From positions 3,360,973 to 3,424,972 of the forward strand of contig NZ_CP012159.1 in NCBI RefSeq assembly GCF_001189295.1: a stretch of DNA of 64,000 nucleotides, read 5' to 3'. A model generated the notes under the pieces. The model did no database searches. It had not been told where the DNA came from and saw nothing but the letters and a program-made list of their open reading frames with translations. The stretch's first letter is position 1. Each line of letters begins with the position of its first letter. The DNA comes from Chondromyces crocatus (GTDB lineage: Bacteria > Myxococcota_A > Polyangia > Polyangiales > Polyangiaceae). Of this stretch, positions 18,785 to 27,026 are shown one piece after another. Made by a program: the position numbers and the translations under genes.

Positions 18785-18837
18785 ACGAAGGGGGCAGTAC
18801 GCACCAGGCCGAAGCTCGGCGCGTACGCCCTCTTCGT
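18785..18837 (-). terminator. Strong hairpin after the precursor gene (candidate attenuator)
   Basis: It starts 8 bp downstream of the precursor stop codon. Nested complementary arms are ACGAAG/CTTCGT (18785-18790, 18832-18837), GGGC/GCCC, GTACGC/GCGTAC (with one bulged base) and GCCGA/TCGGC around a 3-4 nt loop. On the minus strand the hairpin is followed by GTTGTTTG, a weak U-rich tract. A partial terminator or mRNA-stabilising stem would let the precursor be made in excess over the modifying enzymes, as in many RiPP operons. Role inferred, structure seen. Confidence 0.75.
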
Positions 18838-18844
18838 CACAACA

Positions 18845-18910
18845 TCACCAGTAGATGTTGCCCTTCTTGCTGCGGTCGCCGGCCGAGATCTGCTTGATGG
18901 TCTTCTTCAT
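18845..18910 (-). CDS. cgnA: Crocagin-type RiPP precursor peptide, 21 aa, core Ile-Tyr-Trp
   Basis: A tiny gene from ATG 18910, with an excellent AAGGAG seven nt upstream. The product begins MKKTIKQISAGDRSKK, then GN, and ends in IYW followed directly by TGA. The 18-residue Lys-rich part is the leader and the last three residues are the core. Crocagins are polycyclic pyrroloindoline alkaloids made from a C-terminal Ile-Tyr-Trp, and the neighbours supply the expected oxygenase, carbamoyltransferase, methyltransferase and paired binding proteins. It is the first gene of the minus-strand operon. The hairpin 8 bp downstream separates it from the next gene. The core identity makes the assignment strong despite the size. 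Confidence 0.92.
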   Translation of the reverse strand: MKKTIKQISAGDRSKKGNIYW

Positions 18911-19037
18911 GGTCATTCTCCTTGGGTTATTCGCCCCAATGAATGCCCTTGATGCGTGGACACGAAAGCGTCCCGCATTTCCGGACGTCATTCGGACCAC
19001 GGCACCGTACCCTGTGTCTGGAATTCCTGTCCAAGTA

Positions 19038-19083
19038 ATTGTATGAGCCGGTGCTGTGTGTTCTCACGCGACATGTGTGAACA
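19038..19083 (-). promoter_or_regulatory. Candidate promoter and operator palindrome for the precursor operon
   Basis: On the minus strand a TACAAT hexamer (19038-19043) fits a -10 box, but no -35 match stands at the right distance. Instead an inverted repeat, TGTTCTCAC-N7-GTGTGAACA with one mismatch (19059-19083), is centred about 40 nt upstream of the expected start. That is the place where class II activators bind. The leader to the precursor ATG would be about 120 nt. The same palindrome lies about 50 bp upstream of the divergent small membrane protein gene and could control both sides. It is a reading of pattern only. Confidence 0.45.
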
Positions 19084-19132
19084 ATTCCTCTCGCCGTGAA
19101 AGAGGCGTTCGGCCTTGCGCCGCTGCGATGCG

Positions 19133-19294
19133 ATGATGGTTCGAACCCTCCAGCGCTTCGCGCTGACCCTCCTCTACTTCACCCTGCTCGTCCCCTGCGC
19201 GCTCGTCGTCCGGGTGCTGGGGCGCGCGCCGCTCCGCATCCACCCGGAGGCGACGGGGGGCTCTTACTGGCTCCCGAGCAGAAGGAGGTCCTGA
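19133..19294 (+). CDS. 53-residue membrane protein coupled to the carbamoyltransferase
   Basis: The frame ATG ATG at 19133 gives MMVRTLQRFALTLLYFTLLV, one transmembrane helix, then GRAPLRIHPEATGGSYWLPS and a basic end. Its TGA shares its last base with the ATG of the carbamoyltransferase (19294), so translation is probably coupled. The motif G-R-x-P-L-R followed by a S-Y-W end recalls the C-terminal tail of SxtJ-type membrane proteins that accompany NodU-family carbamoyltransferases; I infer a shortened relative. No strong ribosome binding site is seen for its own start. Confidence 0.6.
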   Translation: MMVRTLQRFALTLLYFTLLVPCALVVRVLGRAPLRIHPEATGGSYWLPSRRRS

Positions 19295-21030
19295 TGCGAA
19301 TCCTCGGCCTCTCCGCGTACTACCACGACGCTGCCGCTGCCTTGCTCTCCGACGGAGATCTCGTGACCACCGTCACCGAGGAGATCTTCACCCGCAAGAA
19401 GCACGACGCGAGCTTCCCCGCGCGGGCCGTCGCCTACTGCCTCGAACAGGGCGGCATCACGGCGCGCGACCTCGATCACGTCGTCTTCTACGAGGACACG
19501 CGCCTCAAATTCGACCGCCTCCTCGCCTCGATCGTCTCGACGGCGCCCCGCAGCCTCCCGCAGTTCGTGCGCGCCATCCCGCAATGGCTCGGTGACAAGC
19601 TGTGGACCGAGCGGAACATCCGCCGCGACCTCGGGTACGACGGCAAGCTGCACGTCGTCGAGCACCACGCCTCGCACGCGGCGAGCGCCTTTCTCTGCTC
19701 CCCCTTCGAGGAGGCCGCCATTCTCACCGTCGACGGCGTCGGTGAATGGGCCACGGCCACCATGGGCGTGGGCCGTGGCCCGTCCATTTCAATCCAGCGC
19801 GAGATCCGGTTCCCGCATTCACTTGGCCTCCTGTACAGCGCCTTCACCCATTACCTCGGGTTCAAGGTGAACAGCGCCGAATACAAGGTCATGGGCCTGG
19901 CCCCTTATGGCGAGCCCACCTTCGACGCGCAGTTCCGCGAGATCATCGACGTGGCCGAGGACGGGAGCTTCCGCCTCGACATGAAGTATTTCAGATACCA
20001 CTACGCGCTCGACATGACCCACCCGCGCCTCCACGCCCTCTTCGGGGGCCCCCCGCGGCGTGACGACGAGCCGCTCACCCAGCGCCACAAGGACATCGCT
20101 GCGAGCCTCCAGCGGGTCGTCGACACCGTCATGGTGCGCCTCGCGCGCGCGCTCCACCGCGAGACCGGGCTGACGAAACTCTGCCTGGCAGGCGGCGTCG
20201 CGCTCAATTGCGTGGCCAATGGCCACATCCTCCGCGAGACCCCCATGAAGGAGCTGTTCATCCAGCCCGCGGCCTCGGACGCTGGCGGAGCCCTCGGCGC
20301 CGCGCTGTACGCGCAGCATGCCCTCCTCGGGCAACCCCGCTCGTTCACCTTCCGCAACCCCTTCCTGGGCCCCTCCTACACCGACGAGGAGATCGAGACC
20401 TACCTCCGCTCCGTCGGCGCGACCTACGAGAAGCTCTCGCGCGAAGACCTGCTCGAAACCACCGCGAAGCTCATCGAGGAACAGCACGTGATCGGCTGGT
20501 TCCAGGGCAAGATGGAGTGGGGCCCCCGCGCCCTCGGTGCCCGCAGCATCCTGGGCGACGCCCGCAGCGCCTCGATGCGCGACACCATCAACCTCAAGAT
20601 CAAGTTCCGCGAGGGCTTCCGCCCCTTCGCGCCCACCGTCCTCGCCGAGCACGTCAGCGCGTGGTTCGAGCTCGACTGCGAGAGCCCCTACATGCTCCTC
20701 GTCGCCCAGGTCCGCCCCTCCCACCGGACCATCCCCGCCGTCACCCACGTCGACGGCTCCGCGCGCGTCCAGAGCATCGAGCGGTCCATGAACCCCCTCT
20801 ATTACGACCTCGTGGAGACGTTCCACCGCCGCACCGGGACGCCGATCATCATCAACACCTCGTTCAACGTCCGCGGCGAGCCGATCGTCATGAGCCCTCA
20901 GCACGCCCACGAGTGCTTCATGCGCACCGACATGGACGATCTGATCCTCGGCTCCTTCTGGCTGAAGAAGAGCGCCCAGAAGGCACTCCCGCACATCGTG
21001 CGGGGCGATGGCGCCTTCGCGCCGGATTGA
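19294..21030 (+). CDS. NodU/CmcH-family O/N-carbamoyltransferase of the RiPP cluster
   Basis: A 578-aa protein from ATG 19294, with a perfect AAGGAGGT upstream. The N-terminal Kae1-like domain begins MRILGLSAYYHDAAAALL and has the metal ligands in VEHHASHAASAF and the nucleotide loop LTVDGVGEWAT. The C-terminal YrdC-like domain includes GWFQGKMEWGPRALGARSIL, FRPFAPTVL and NTSFNVRGEPIV. These enzymes use carbamoyl phosphate and ATP to make carbamoyl-AMP and transfer the carbamoyl group. Crocagin carries a carbamoyl group, so the acceptor is probably the peptide amine. It is divergent from the precursor operon. In the crocagin literature, as I recall, this enzyme is CgnI. Confidence 0.93.
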   Translation: MRILGLSAYYHDAAAALLSDGDLVTTVTEEIFTRKKHDASFPARAVAYCLEQGGITARDLDHVVFYEDTRLKFDRLLASIVSTAPRSLPQFVRAIPQWLGDKLWTERNIRRDLGYDGKLHVVEHHASHAASAFLCSPFEEAAILTVDGVGEWATATMGVGRGPSISIQREIRFPHSLGLLYSAFTHYLGFKVNSAEYKVMGLAPYGEPTFDAQFREIIDVAEDGSFRLDMKYFRYHYALDMTHPRLHALFGGPPRRDDEPLTQRHKDIAASLQRVVDTVMVRLARALHRETGLTKLCLAGGVALNCVANGHILRETPMKELFIQPAASDAGGALGAALYAQHALLGQPRSFTFRNPFLGPSYTDEEIETYLRSVGATYEKLSREDLLETTAKLIEEQHVIGWFQGKMEWGPRALGARSILGDARSASMRDTINLKIKFREGFRPFAPTVLAEHVSAWFELDCESPYMLLVAQVRPSHRTIPAVTHVDGSARVQSIERSMNPLYYDLVETFHRRTGTPIIINTSFNVRGEPIVMSPQHAHECFMRTDMDDLILGSFWLKKSAQKALPHIVRGDGAFAPD

Positions 21031-21051
21031 CGACGCGGAGAGCAACGGCAC

Positions 21052-21516
21052 ATGGCAGAGGAAGTCGCCGAGATCATCCTGCCAGCGAGCACCTGGATCC
21101 TGTTCTTCGACGCGTCTTGTTCAATCAACAGCCCAGCGTTCTGGTCGACGAATGATGCAGTCGACAGAATATGGCGGCTCAAAATCGCTCACGAGCTCGT
21201 CTTGTTACAGGTCGTTCTCGAGGGGTACTTCAAGGTTCGGTGCATCCTGCGGAGTTCCGCGCCTGCGTTCGAGATGGTGAATGCGGATGTCAGCGAACTG
21301 GTCAGCATCGTTCTTCCGAGCGGACGGTTGGTGGCTTGCACGACGGATGAGCCGACATTGAACAGGCACGTCCTGACGGTGCCTCCTGGCAGGTATCGAG
21401 TACTGCGGGAGTGGTCTGTCCATGAGGAGTCGAAGCATTACGATGTGGAGAGCGCCGAGGCCTACCCGGCGGACGAAGGACCGGATGGAATCATCACGTT
21501 GTGGCCCGAGAGATGA
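21052..21516 (+). CDS. Hypothetical protein, 154 aa
   Basis: It starts at ATG 21052 (MAEEVAEIILPASTWILFFD), with GGAGAGC upstream, 21 bp after the carbamoyltransferase stop. It is a soluble mixed alpha/beta protein without signal peptide or membrane helix, ending in a strand-rich segment (RHVLTVPPGRYRVLREWSVH) and an acidic tail. Codon usage is noticeably less GC-biased than the flanking genes, which hints at recent acquisition. I do not recognise a family. Position would allow cotranscription with the carbamoyltransferase, but nothing in the sequence ties it to the RiPP. Confidence 0.65.
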   Translation: MAEEVAEIILPASTWILFFDASCSINSPAFWSTNDAVDRIWRLKIAHELVLLQVVLEGYFKVRCILRSSAPAFEMVNADVSELVSIVLPSGRLVACTTDEPTLNRHVLTVPPGRYRVLREWSVHEESKHYDVESAEAYPADEGPDGIITLWPER

Positions 21517-21698
21517 AACTCCCGTGGGCAGCGCCATGTTCTCTCCCGCAGCGCTTCCCACGAGCGTTCTGCCGACGCGCTGCATTCGCTTTCACCTTGC
21601 AGCGAAGCGCACTGCCTTCGACGGGTCCAGCCAGCATGACGGCATGGACCAATGAGATCGGACGTCTGATCGCTGCTGGACCTCTCGGCGCTGTCTGA

Positions 21699-22730
<1,032 letters not shown>

Positions 22731-22851
22731 CGCCAGGGAAGGCCGCCGGCCAGGACCTCGGGCCATGTCCCGCCTCCAGAGGCGCGGGACGCCCGAGCGT
22801 GGCCGAGGGACGCAGGAGCCACGCCCTCCCCGGCATCGAGACCCGCGCGCC

Positions 22852-23268
22852 GCCGACGCACCCAGTTTCGCGCCGAGAGCCCACCCGTCAGCCGCCGACG
22901 CACCCAGTTTCGCCGCGCGACCCCGGGGCTCACGCCGACGTACCCAGTTTCGCTGGAAACCGAGGACGTCGGCCGCCGACGCACCCAGTTTCGCGCCGAA
23001 ACCGTCCCCGTGAGGGGTCGCCGACGGGGGCAGTTTCGCGCCAGCACCGCGAACGTCGGCCGCCGACGCACCCAGTTTCGCGACGAGATTCCAGTCGCAA
23101 TGGATGACGTGGCAGTTCACCACCCGAAACTGCCCCCGTCGGCCCGACGAAGGCGATGGCGCTGCGAAACTGCCACCGTCGGCCGCTGACCACCGCGGTA
23201 TCGCGGTGACGCTGCCGGTCGCATCCCGTGGGCAGGGTCGGTTCCGTGGCGAAACTGCCAGCGTCGGC
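22852..23268. repeat. Array of a 20-bp repeat in both orientations, about 42-bp period
   Basis: The core GCCGACGCACCCAGTTTCGC or close variants occurs at 22852, 22894, 22934, 22975, 23020 and 23062 on the plus strand. It then occurs inverted at 23125, 23164 and 23249. Two ends are constant (GCCGACG and CAGTTTCG); the middle varies (CACC, TACC, GGGG, and in the inverted copies GGGG, GTGG, CTGG). Starts are 39-45 bp apart, with one double interval of 85. The 20-25 bp between copies sometimes ends in ACGTCGGCC. No cas genes are nearby. The short open frames across it are products of the repeat. Confidence 0.85.
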
Positions 23269-23614
23269 GGATGAGGAGGACAGTTCAGGCTGGGCCTCGG
23301 CCGCTTCATGAGGCGCGTCGCATGGCGCTCGTCACCGCGCTCGAGCTCTGACCCAGCGCGTCGCGTGACGTGCGCGTCATGCAGCGTGGTGTGAATCCTC
23401 GCGCAGCGTCGAAGTCTCGCGTCGAAGCGCCCCTCGAATGCGCGACGAGAGCGGTCTGCCCCACAACGGGTCCACAAGAACGTCTCGACCTCCCTCCCTG
23501 AAATTCCTTATCCTTCCGCCGATGTCCGTCCCTGTACGGACGCGCGCCCGCGGCTCGGGACGGTCGTGCTCACGGCTGGCTCGGTGAGTGGCTCGGCGTG
23601 CTGGAAAGGGTTCG
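23269..23614. other. Intergenic stretch after the repeat array
   Basis: About 345 bp without a supported gene. It should hold the promoter of the 23615-26588 gene group. A small inverted repeat, GTCCGT-N6-ACGGAC, lies at 23525-23542, about 75 bp before the start codon; no clear sigma-70 hexamer pair was found. Confidence 0.4.
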
Positions 23615-24385
23615 ATGCTCAGGATCTCCAAGGCACAAGTCGAGGCCTTCAAGCCCATCGCGCTCGCGGACTTCGAGACCCAGATGGTGGCGCACTCCGA
23701 GCGCTTCTCGCCGACGCTCTCGTCGGTGCTCGGAAAGGACCAGCTCCGCGTCGTGGTGCGCTCGGCGGTCGAGGTGGCGTCGCGTTACGGCTTCACCTTC
23801 ACCGGGCCGGTGCGGTTGTTCATCGAGCTGGGCTTCCTGTTCGGCAGCGGCTTCCACGCCGACCCGCAGTACCCGTGGGCGCACGAGTTCCTCGCCGATC
23901 CCGATCCGCAGACCCAGATGCCGCGCGCTCAGGAGCTGCACGCGCGCTCGGTCGAGGCGATGGACCGCATCAACGGGCCCGGGGATCTCTACCTCGACGC
24001 AGCCTTCGAGCGGATCCGCGCGTTCGGAGAGGACATTCCCATGGTCCGGCCGGTGGAGGTTCCCACCGTCGCGCTCTCGGCGATGTGCGAGGTCCACCCG
24101 GAGAAGGCCGCGTTCGTGGGCGAGCCGGCGCTGCGCGCGCTGATCGAGGCCGGCGAGGTCGAGGCGAAGGAGCGCGGCATCTACGAGGGCCGGGACATCG
24201 TGTTGCTGCTCACGCTGATGTTCGCCTTCGGGCGAGGGTGCACCGACGATCCACTCTACCCCTGGATCTCGCGCACGCTGAGCAACGAGCGCATCCCGGA
24301 TCCTGCGCGTCGTGTGCGGCAGCTTCACCGCAAGGCGCTGACCTGGGTGCGCGCAGTGCTGGAGAACAAGCGGAGGGCATCATGA
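23615..24385 (+). CDS. Protein of a family found beside T6SS/PAAR effector genes
   Basis: A 256-aa protein from ATG 23615 (MLRISKAQVEAFKPIALADF), with GGAAAGGG four nt before the codon. The opening, an M-L-x-I-x-x-x-Q-x-x-A-F pattern followed by F-x-x-x-M-V-x-H, resembles small proteins commonly encoded beside type VI secretion effectors. Two internal repeats end in similar phrases, FLFGSGFHADPQYPW (near residue 75) and FAFGRGCTDDPLYPW (near 205), suggesting a duplicated helical unit. No enzyme motif is seen. Its stop overlaps the next gene's ATG, so it is cotranscribed with a muralytic enzyme and may act as chaperone, adaptor or immunity partner (inferred). Confidence 0.65.
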   Translation: MLRISKAQVEAFKPIALADFETQMVAHSERFSPTLSSVLGKDQLRVVVRSAVEVASRYGFTFTGPVRLFIELGFLFGSGFHADPQYPWAHEFLADPDPQTQMPRAQELHARSVEAMDRINGPGDLYLDAAFERIRAFGEDIPMVRPVEVPTVALSAMCEVHPEKAAFVGEPALRALIEAGEVEAKERGIYEGRDIVLLLTLMFAFGRGCTDDPLYPWISRTLSNERIPDPARRVRQLHRKALTWVRAVLENKRRAS

Positions 24386-25290
24386 GCGGCAGCAACACAC
24401 CGACCAACCCGGGCGTGGCCAGCGGCGGCTCCCCGATCGTTTTGCCCGATCAGGTTCCCCTGCCGGTGCCGCGGCCCGTCCGCGAGGGCGAGCAGACGCC
24501 GACCAGCCCGAACGCGGGCGACGAGGCGACCTCCGAGGTCGACTCCACGGTCGCCGCGTGCCCGAACGGATGCCCGCGCTGCTGCGCGAAGATCACCACC
24601 CAGCAGGTGAAGGACATGTGGCCCTCGGCGGCGTCGGAGCGCATCGAGGGGACGAAGGACGCCTTCAACGAGTTCTTCGAGAAGTTCGAGATCAACACCT
24701 GCCTGCGCAAGGCGCACTTCTTCGCCCAGGTGATGAAGGAGGTCGGCCCGAAAATCCGGCTGGTCGAGAGCCTCGATTACACACCGGCCGCCCTGAAGTC
24801 GACCTTCAGCTACTACCGCAACAACCCCGACATGGCCGACCTGCACGGCCGGGTGCCACCCGATCAGGCCGCGGACCAGGAAGCCATCGGCAACCACGCC
24901 TACGGGAGCAACAGCCAGCTCGGCAACGACAGCATCGAGTCGGGCAACGGCTACAAGTACCGCGGGCGTGGCTACATCCAGGTGACGGGGAAGTACAACT
25001 ACGAGCAGGCGCAGAAGCACATCGACAGCGAGTACCCTGGATCGGGCGTCGACATCGTGACCAACCCGGAGACGCTGGGCGAGTACCGCACCGGGATGAT
25101 CGCCTCCATGGCCTACTGGAAGGCCAAGAAGATCAACCTGAAGGCCGACATGGGCTCGACCGGCGACGACGTCGACCGGGTGACGGAGATCGTCAACAAG
25201 CACACGAAGACGTACGCCGACCGGCGCAAGAACTTCGAGGACACCACGAAGGTGGTCTTCAAGGTGGCCGAGTGCCCGAACCATCCGTGA
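24382..25290 (+). CDS. GH19-like peptidoglycan hydrolase (predicted chitinase/lysozyme), copy 1
   Basis: A 302-aa protein from ATG 24382 (GGAGGG upstream, 4-bp overlap with the previous gene). The first 60 residues are a Pro/Ser/Thr-rich tail with no signal peptide, followed by ACPNGCPRCCAK. The catalytic domain is of the GH19/COG3179 type: FFAQVMKEVGPKI (proposed acid Glu), VESLDYTPAALKSTF (second Glu), YRGRGYIQVTGKYNYE (substrate-binding segment) and a C-terminal VNKHTKTYADRRKNF. It is expected to cut cell-wall glycan. The lack of Sec signal together with the upstream gene suggests delivery by a contractile secretion system. That is inference; no VgrG or PAAR is in the window. Confidence 0.82.
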   Translation: MSGSNTPTNPGVASGGSPIVLPDQVPLPVPRPVREGEQTPTSPNAGDEATSEVDSTVAACPNGCPRCCAKITTQQVKDMWPSAASERIEGTKDAFNEFFEKFEINTCLRKAHFFAQVMKEVGPKIRLVESLDYTPAALKSTFSYYRNNPDMADLHGRVPPDQAADQEAIGNHAYGSNSQLGNDSIESGNGYKYRGRGYIQVTGKYNYEQAQKHIDSEYPGSGVDIVTNPETLGEYRTGMIASMAYWKAKKINLKADMGSTGDDVDRVTEIVNKHTKTYADRRKNFEDTTKVVFKVAECPNHP

Positions 25291-25487
25291 GGGCGAGCGC
25301 GCGGTGTGAGGGCACGTCGAGCCATGACGTCGAAGCGCGCGAGACCGGAGCGCGAGGCGTCGAGATGCGCCACGTAGCGCCGCTTCGTGGCGCGACGTGA
25401 GGCGGTAGAGCGCGAGAGGAAGCGACGCGAGAGAAGGGGGGGACGGGACACGGGGGGCTGCACGTAGCGAACCGAGGGAATCAACGT

Positions 25488-26588
25488 ATGAGTGGCAGCC
25501 GAACTCCGACCTCTCCTTCCGCTGGCGTGGGCGCCTCCACGCCGATCAGCACGCCCGCGCAGGTGCCGCTCCCGACGCCCAGGCCCGACCTGGCCGTGCC
25601 TCAGCTCCCGGACAGCGTCCCGCTCCCCAGGCCTCGCCCGGACCTGCCTTCTGCCGCAGCGCCCGGCGCTGGCGCCGGCGATCCCGTGGCCAGCGCGCCC
25701 GGGGCAGGGGCGGCTGGCGCAGGCGATGGCGCGGCGGCGGCGACGGGAGATGGCGCTGGCGCGCAAGCGCCCACCAGCCCGGCCGCGGGCGCGGATGCAG
25801 AGGCGCCGGCCGACTCGCCGGTGAACTCGTGCCCCCTCGGGTGCCCGCGCTGCAAGGCGAAGATCACCAAGGAGCAGATGAAGGAGATCTTCACCAGCGC
25901 CGCGGACGACAAGCTGCAGGGCATCACCGACGCCTTCAACGAGGCCTTCGAGAAGTTCGAGATCAACACCTGCCTGCGCAAGTCGCACTTCTTCGCGCAG
26001 ATCCGCGAGGAGGTGGGGCCCTCGATCACGACGCTCGCGGAGAACATGAACTACTCCGTCGAGGGGCTGAAGAGCACGTTCAAGTACTTCCGCGACAACC
26101 CGAACGAGGCCGCGCTCTACGGGCGGTCGCCCGGCAAGCCCGCCGACCAGCAGGCCATCGCGAACCGCGCCTACGCGAACCGGATCGGCAACGGCAACAT
26201 CGCCAGCGGCGACGGCTGGCAGTTCCGCGGCAAGGGCTACATCCAGCTCACCGGGCGCAGCAACTACCAGAACGTGCAGACCGAGATCGACAGCAAGTAC
26301 CCCGGCTCGGGCATCGACATCATGCAGAACGAGGGCGACATCCTGACGGTGCGCGGCGGGATGATCTCGGCGATGGCCTACTGGACGATGAACAACCTGA
26401 ACATCAAGGCGGACATGGGCGCGCGCGACGAGGACGTGAACCGCATCACGGCCGTGGTCAACTTCCACACGAAGTCGTACGCAGACCGGCGGACGCACTT
26501 CAAGCAGACGCGGAAGACGTTCAAGCTGTCGCAGTGCCCGAACTTCGAGGGGCATGGTGAGTCGCTGCTGGAGCGGCTGAAGGACTGA
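25488..26588 (+). CDS. GH19-like peptidoglycan hydrolase, copy 2 (tandem paralogue)
   Basis: A 366-aa protein from ATG 25488, starting MSGSRTPTSPSAGVG, much like copy 1 (MSGSNTPTNPGVASGG). A longer Pro/Ala/Gly-rich N-terminal tail (to about residue 115) precedes CPLGCPRCKAK. The catalytic domain keeps FFAQIREEVGPSI, AENMNYSVEGLKSTF, FRGKGYIQLTGRSNYQ and VNFHTKSYADRRTHF. The paralogues differ mainly in the tail, so they arose by local duplication and may hit different walls or use different carriers. No signal peptide. A gap of about 200 bp separates the copies. Confidence 0.82.
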   Translation: MSGSRTPTSPSAGVGASTPISTPAQVPLPTPRPDLAVPQLPDSVPLPRPRPDLPSAAAPGAGAGDPVASAPGAGAAGAGDGAAAATGDGAGAQAPTSPAAGADAEAPADSPVNSCPLGCPRCKAKITKEQMKEIFTSAADDKLQGITDAFNEAFEKFEINTCLRKSHFFAQIREEVGPSITTLAENMNYSVEGLKSTFKYFRDNPNEAALYGRSPGKPADQQAIANRAYANRIGNGNIASGDGWQFRGKGYIQLTGRSNYQNVQTEIDSKYPGSGIDIMQNEGDILTVRGGMISAMAYWTMNNLNIKADMGARDEDVNRITAVVNFHTKSYADRRTHFKQTRKTFKLSQCPNFEGHGESLLERLKD

Positions 26589-27026
26589 GGCACCGCCCGG
26601 GGGGGCTGCGAGTCTCGGTGAGCCGGTCGGGATGCCTTGGTGAGCGGTCGCGATGGTTCGGTGATCGGTCGCGATGCCTCGCTGGACTTCATGAGCGGCC
26701 ACGATCGGGTCGTTGGGGCATCAACCTAGACAACTGCAGCGGAGGTGGCGCCAACTCCGTTGACCCCTCTTCCAGCGACGGTGTGCGTGGGTCTGATGCC
26801 TGGGGCAGCAAAGAGCGGGATCCGGGCGCCGTAGAGGCGCGAAAGGGCGTCTGCGGGGCGAGGCACGCGGATTGCTGAAGGGGGAGGTTCGAGCTTGCGC
26901 GTGCCGCTCGTTCTGGGTCGCGCTGAGGTCGTGTGGGACGGGCTGGAGACGACGGGAGAGCTGCGTGGTCGCCGGGAAGCTGCGCTGCGTGGTCGCCGGG
27001 AAACTGCGTGAAGGAAGGAGCGATCG
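26589..27026. other. Intergenic region with short direct repeats
   Basis: About 440 bp with no supported gene. Three imperfect direct repeats of a GGTGAGCGGTCGCGATG-like unit lie at about 26618-26675, and CTGCGTGGTCGCCGGGAA is repeated twice at about 26960-27005, just before the first RCC1 gene. The region probably holds the promoter of the RCC1 gene group; no confident hexamers were seen. Confidence 0.5.

Noticed and set aside
22852..23268. CRISPR array
   Set aside because: Repeats are 20 bp with variable centres, spacers are only 20-25 bp and partly similar, copies switch orientation, and no cas genes are present.
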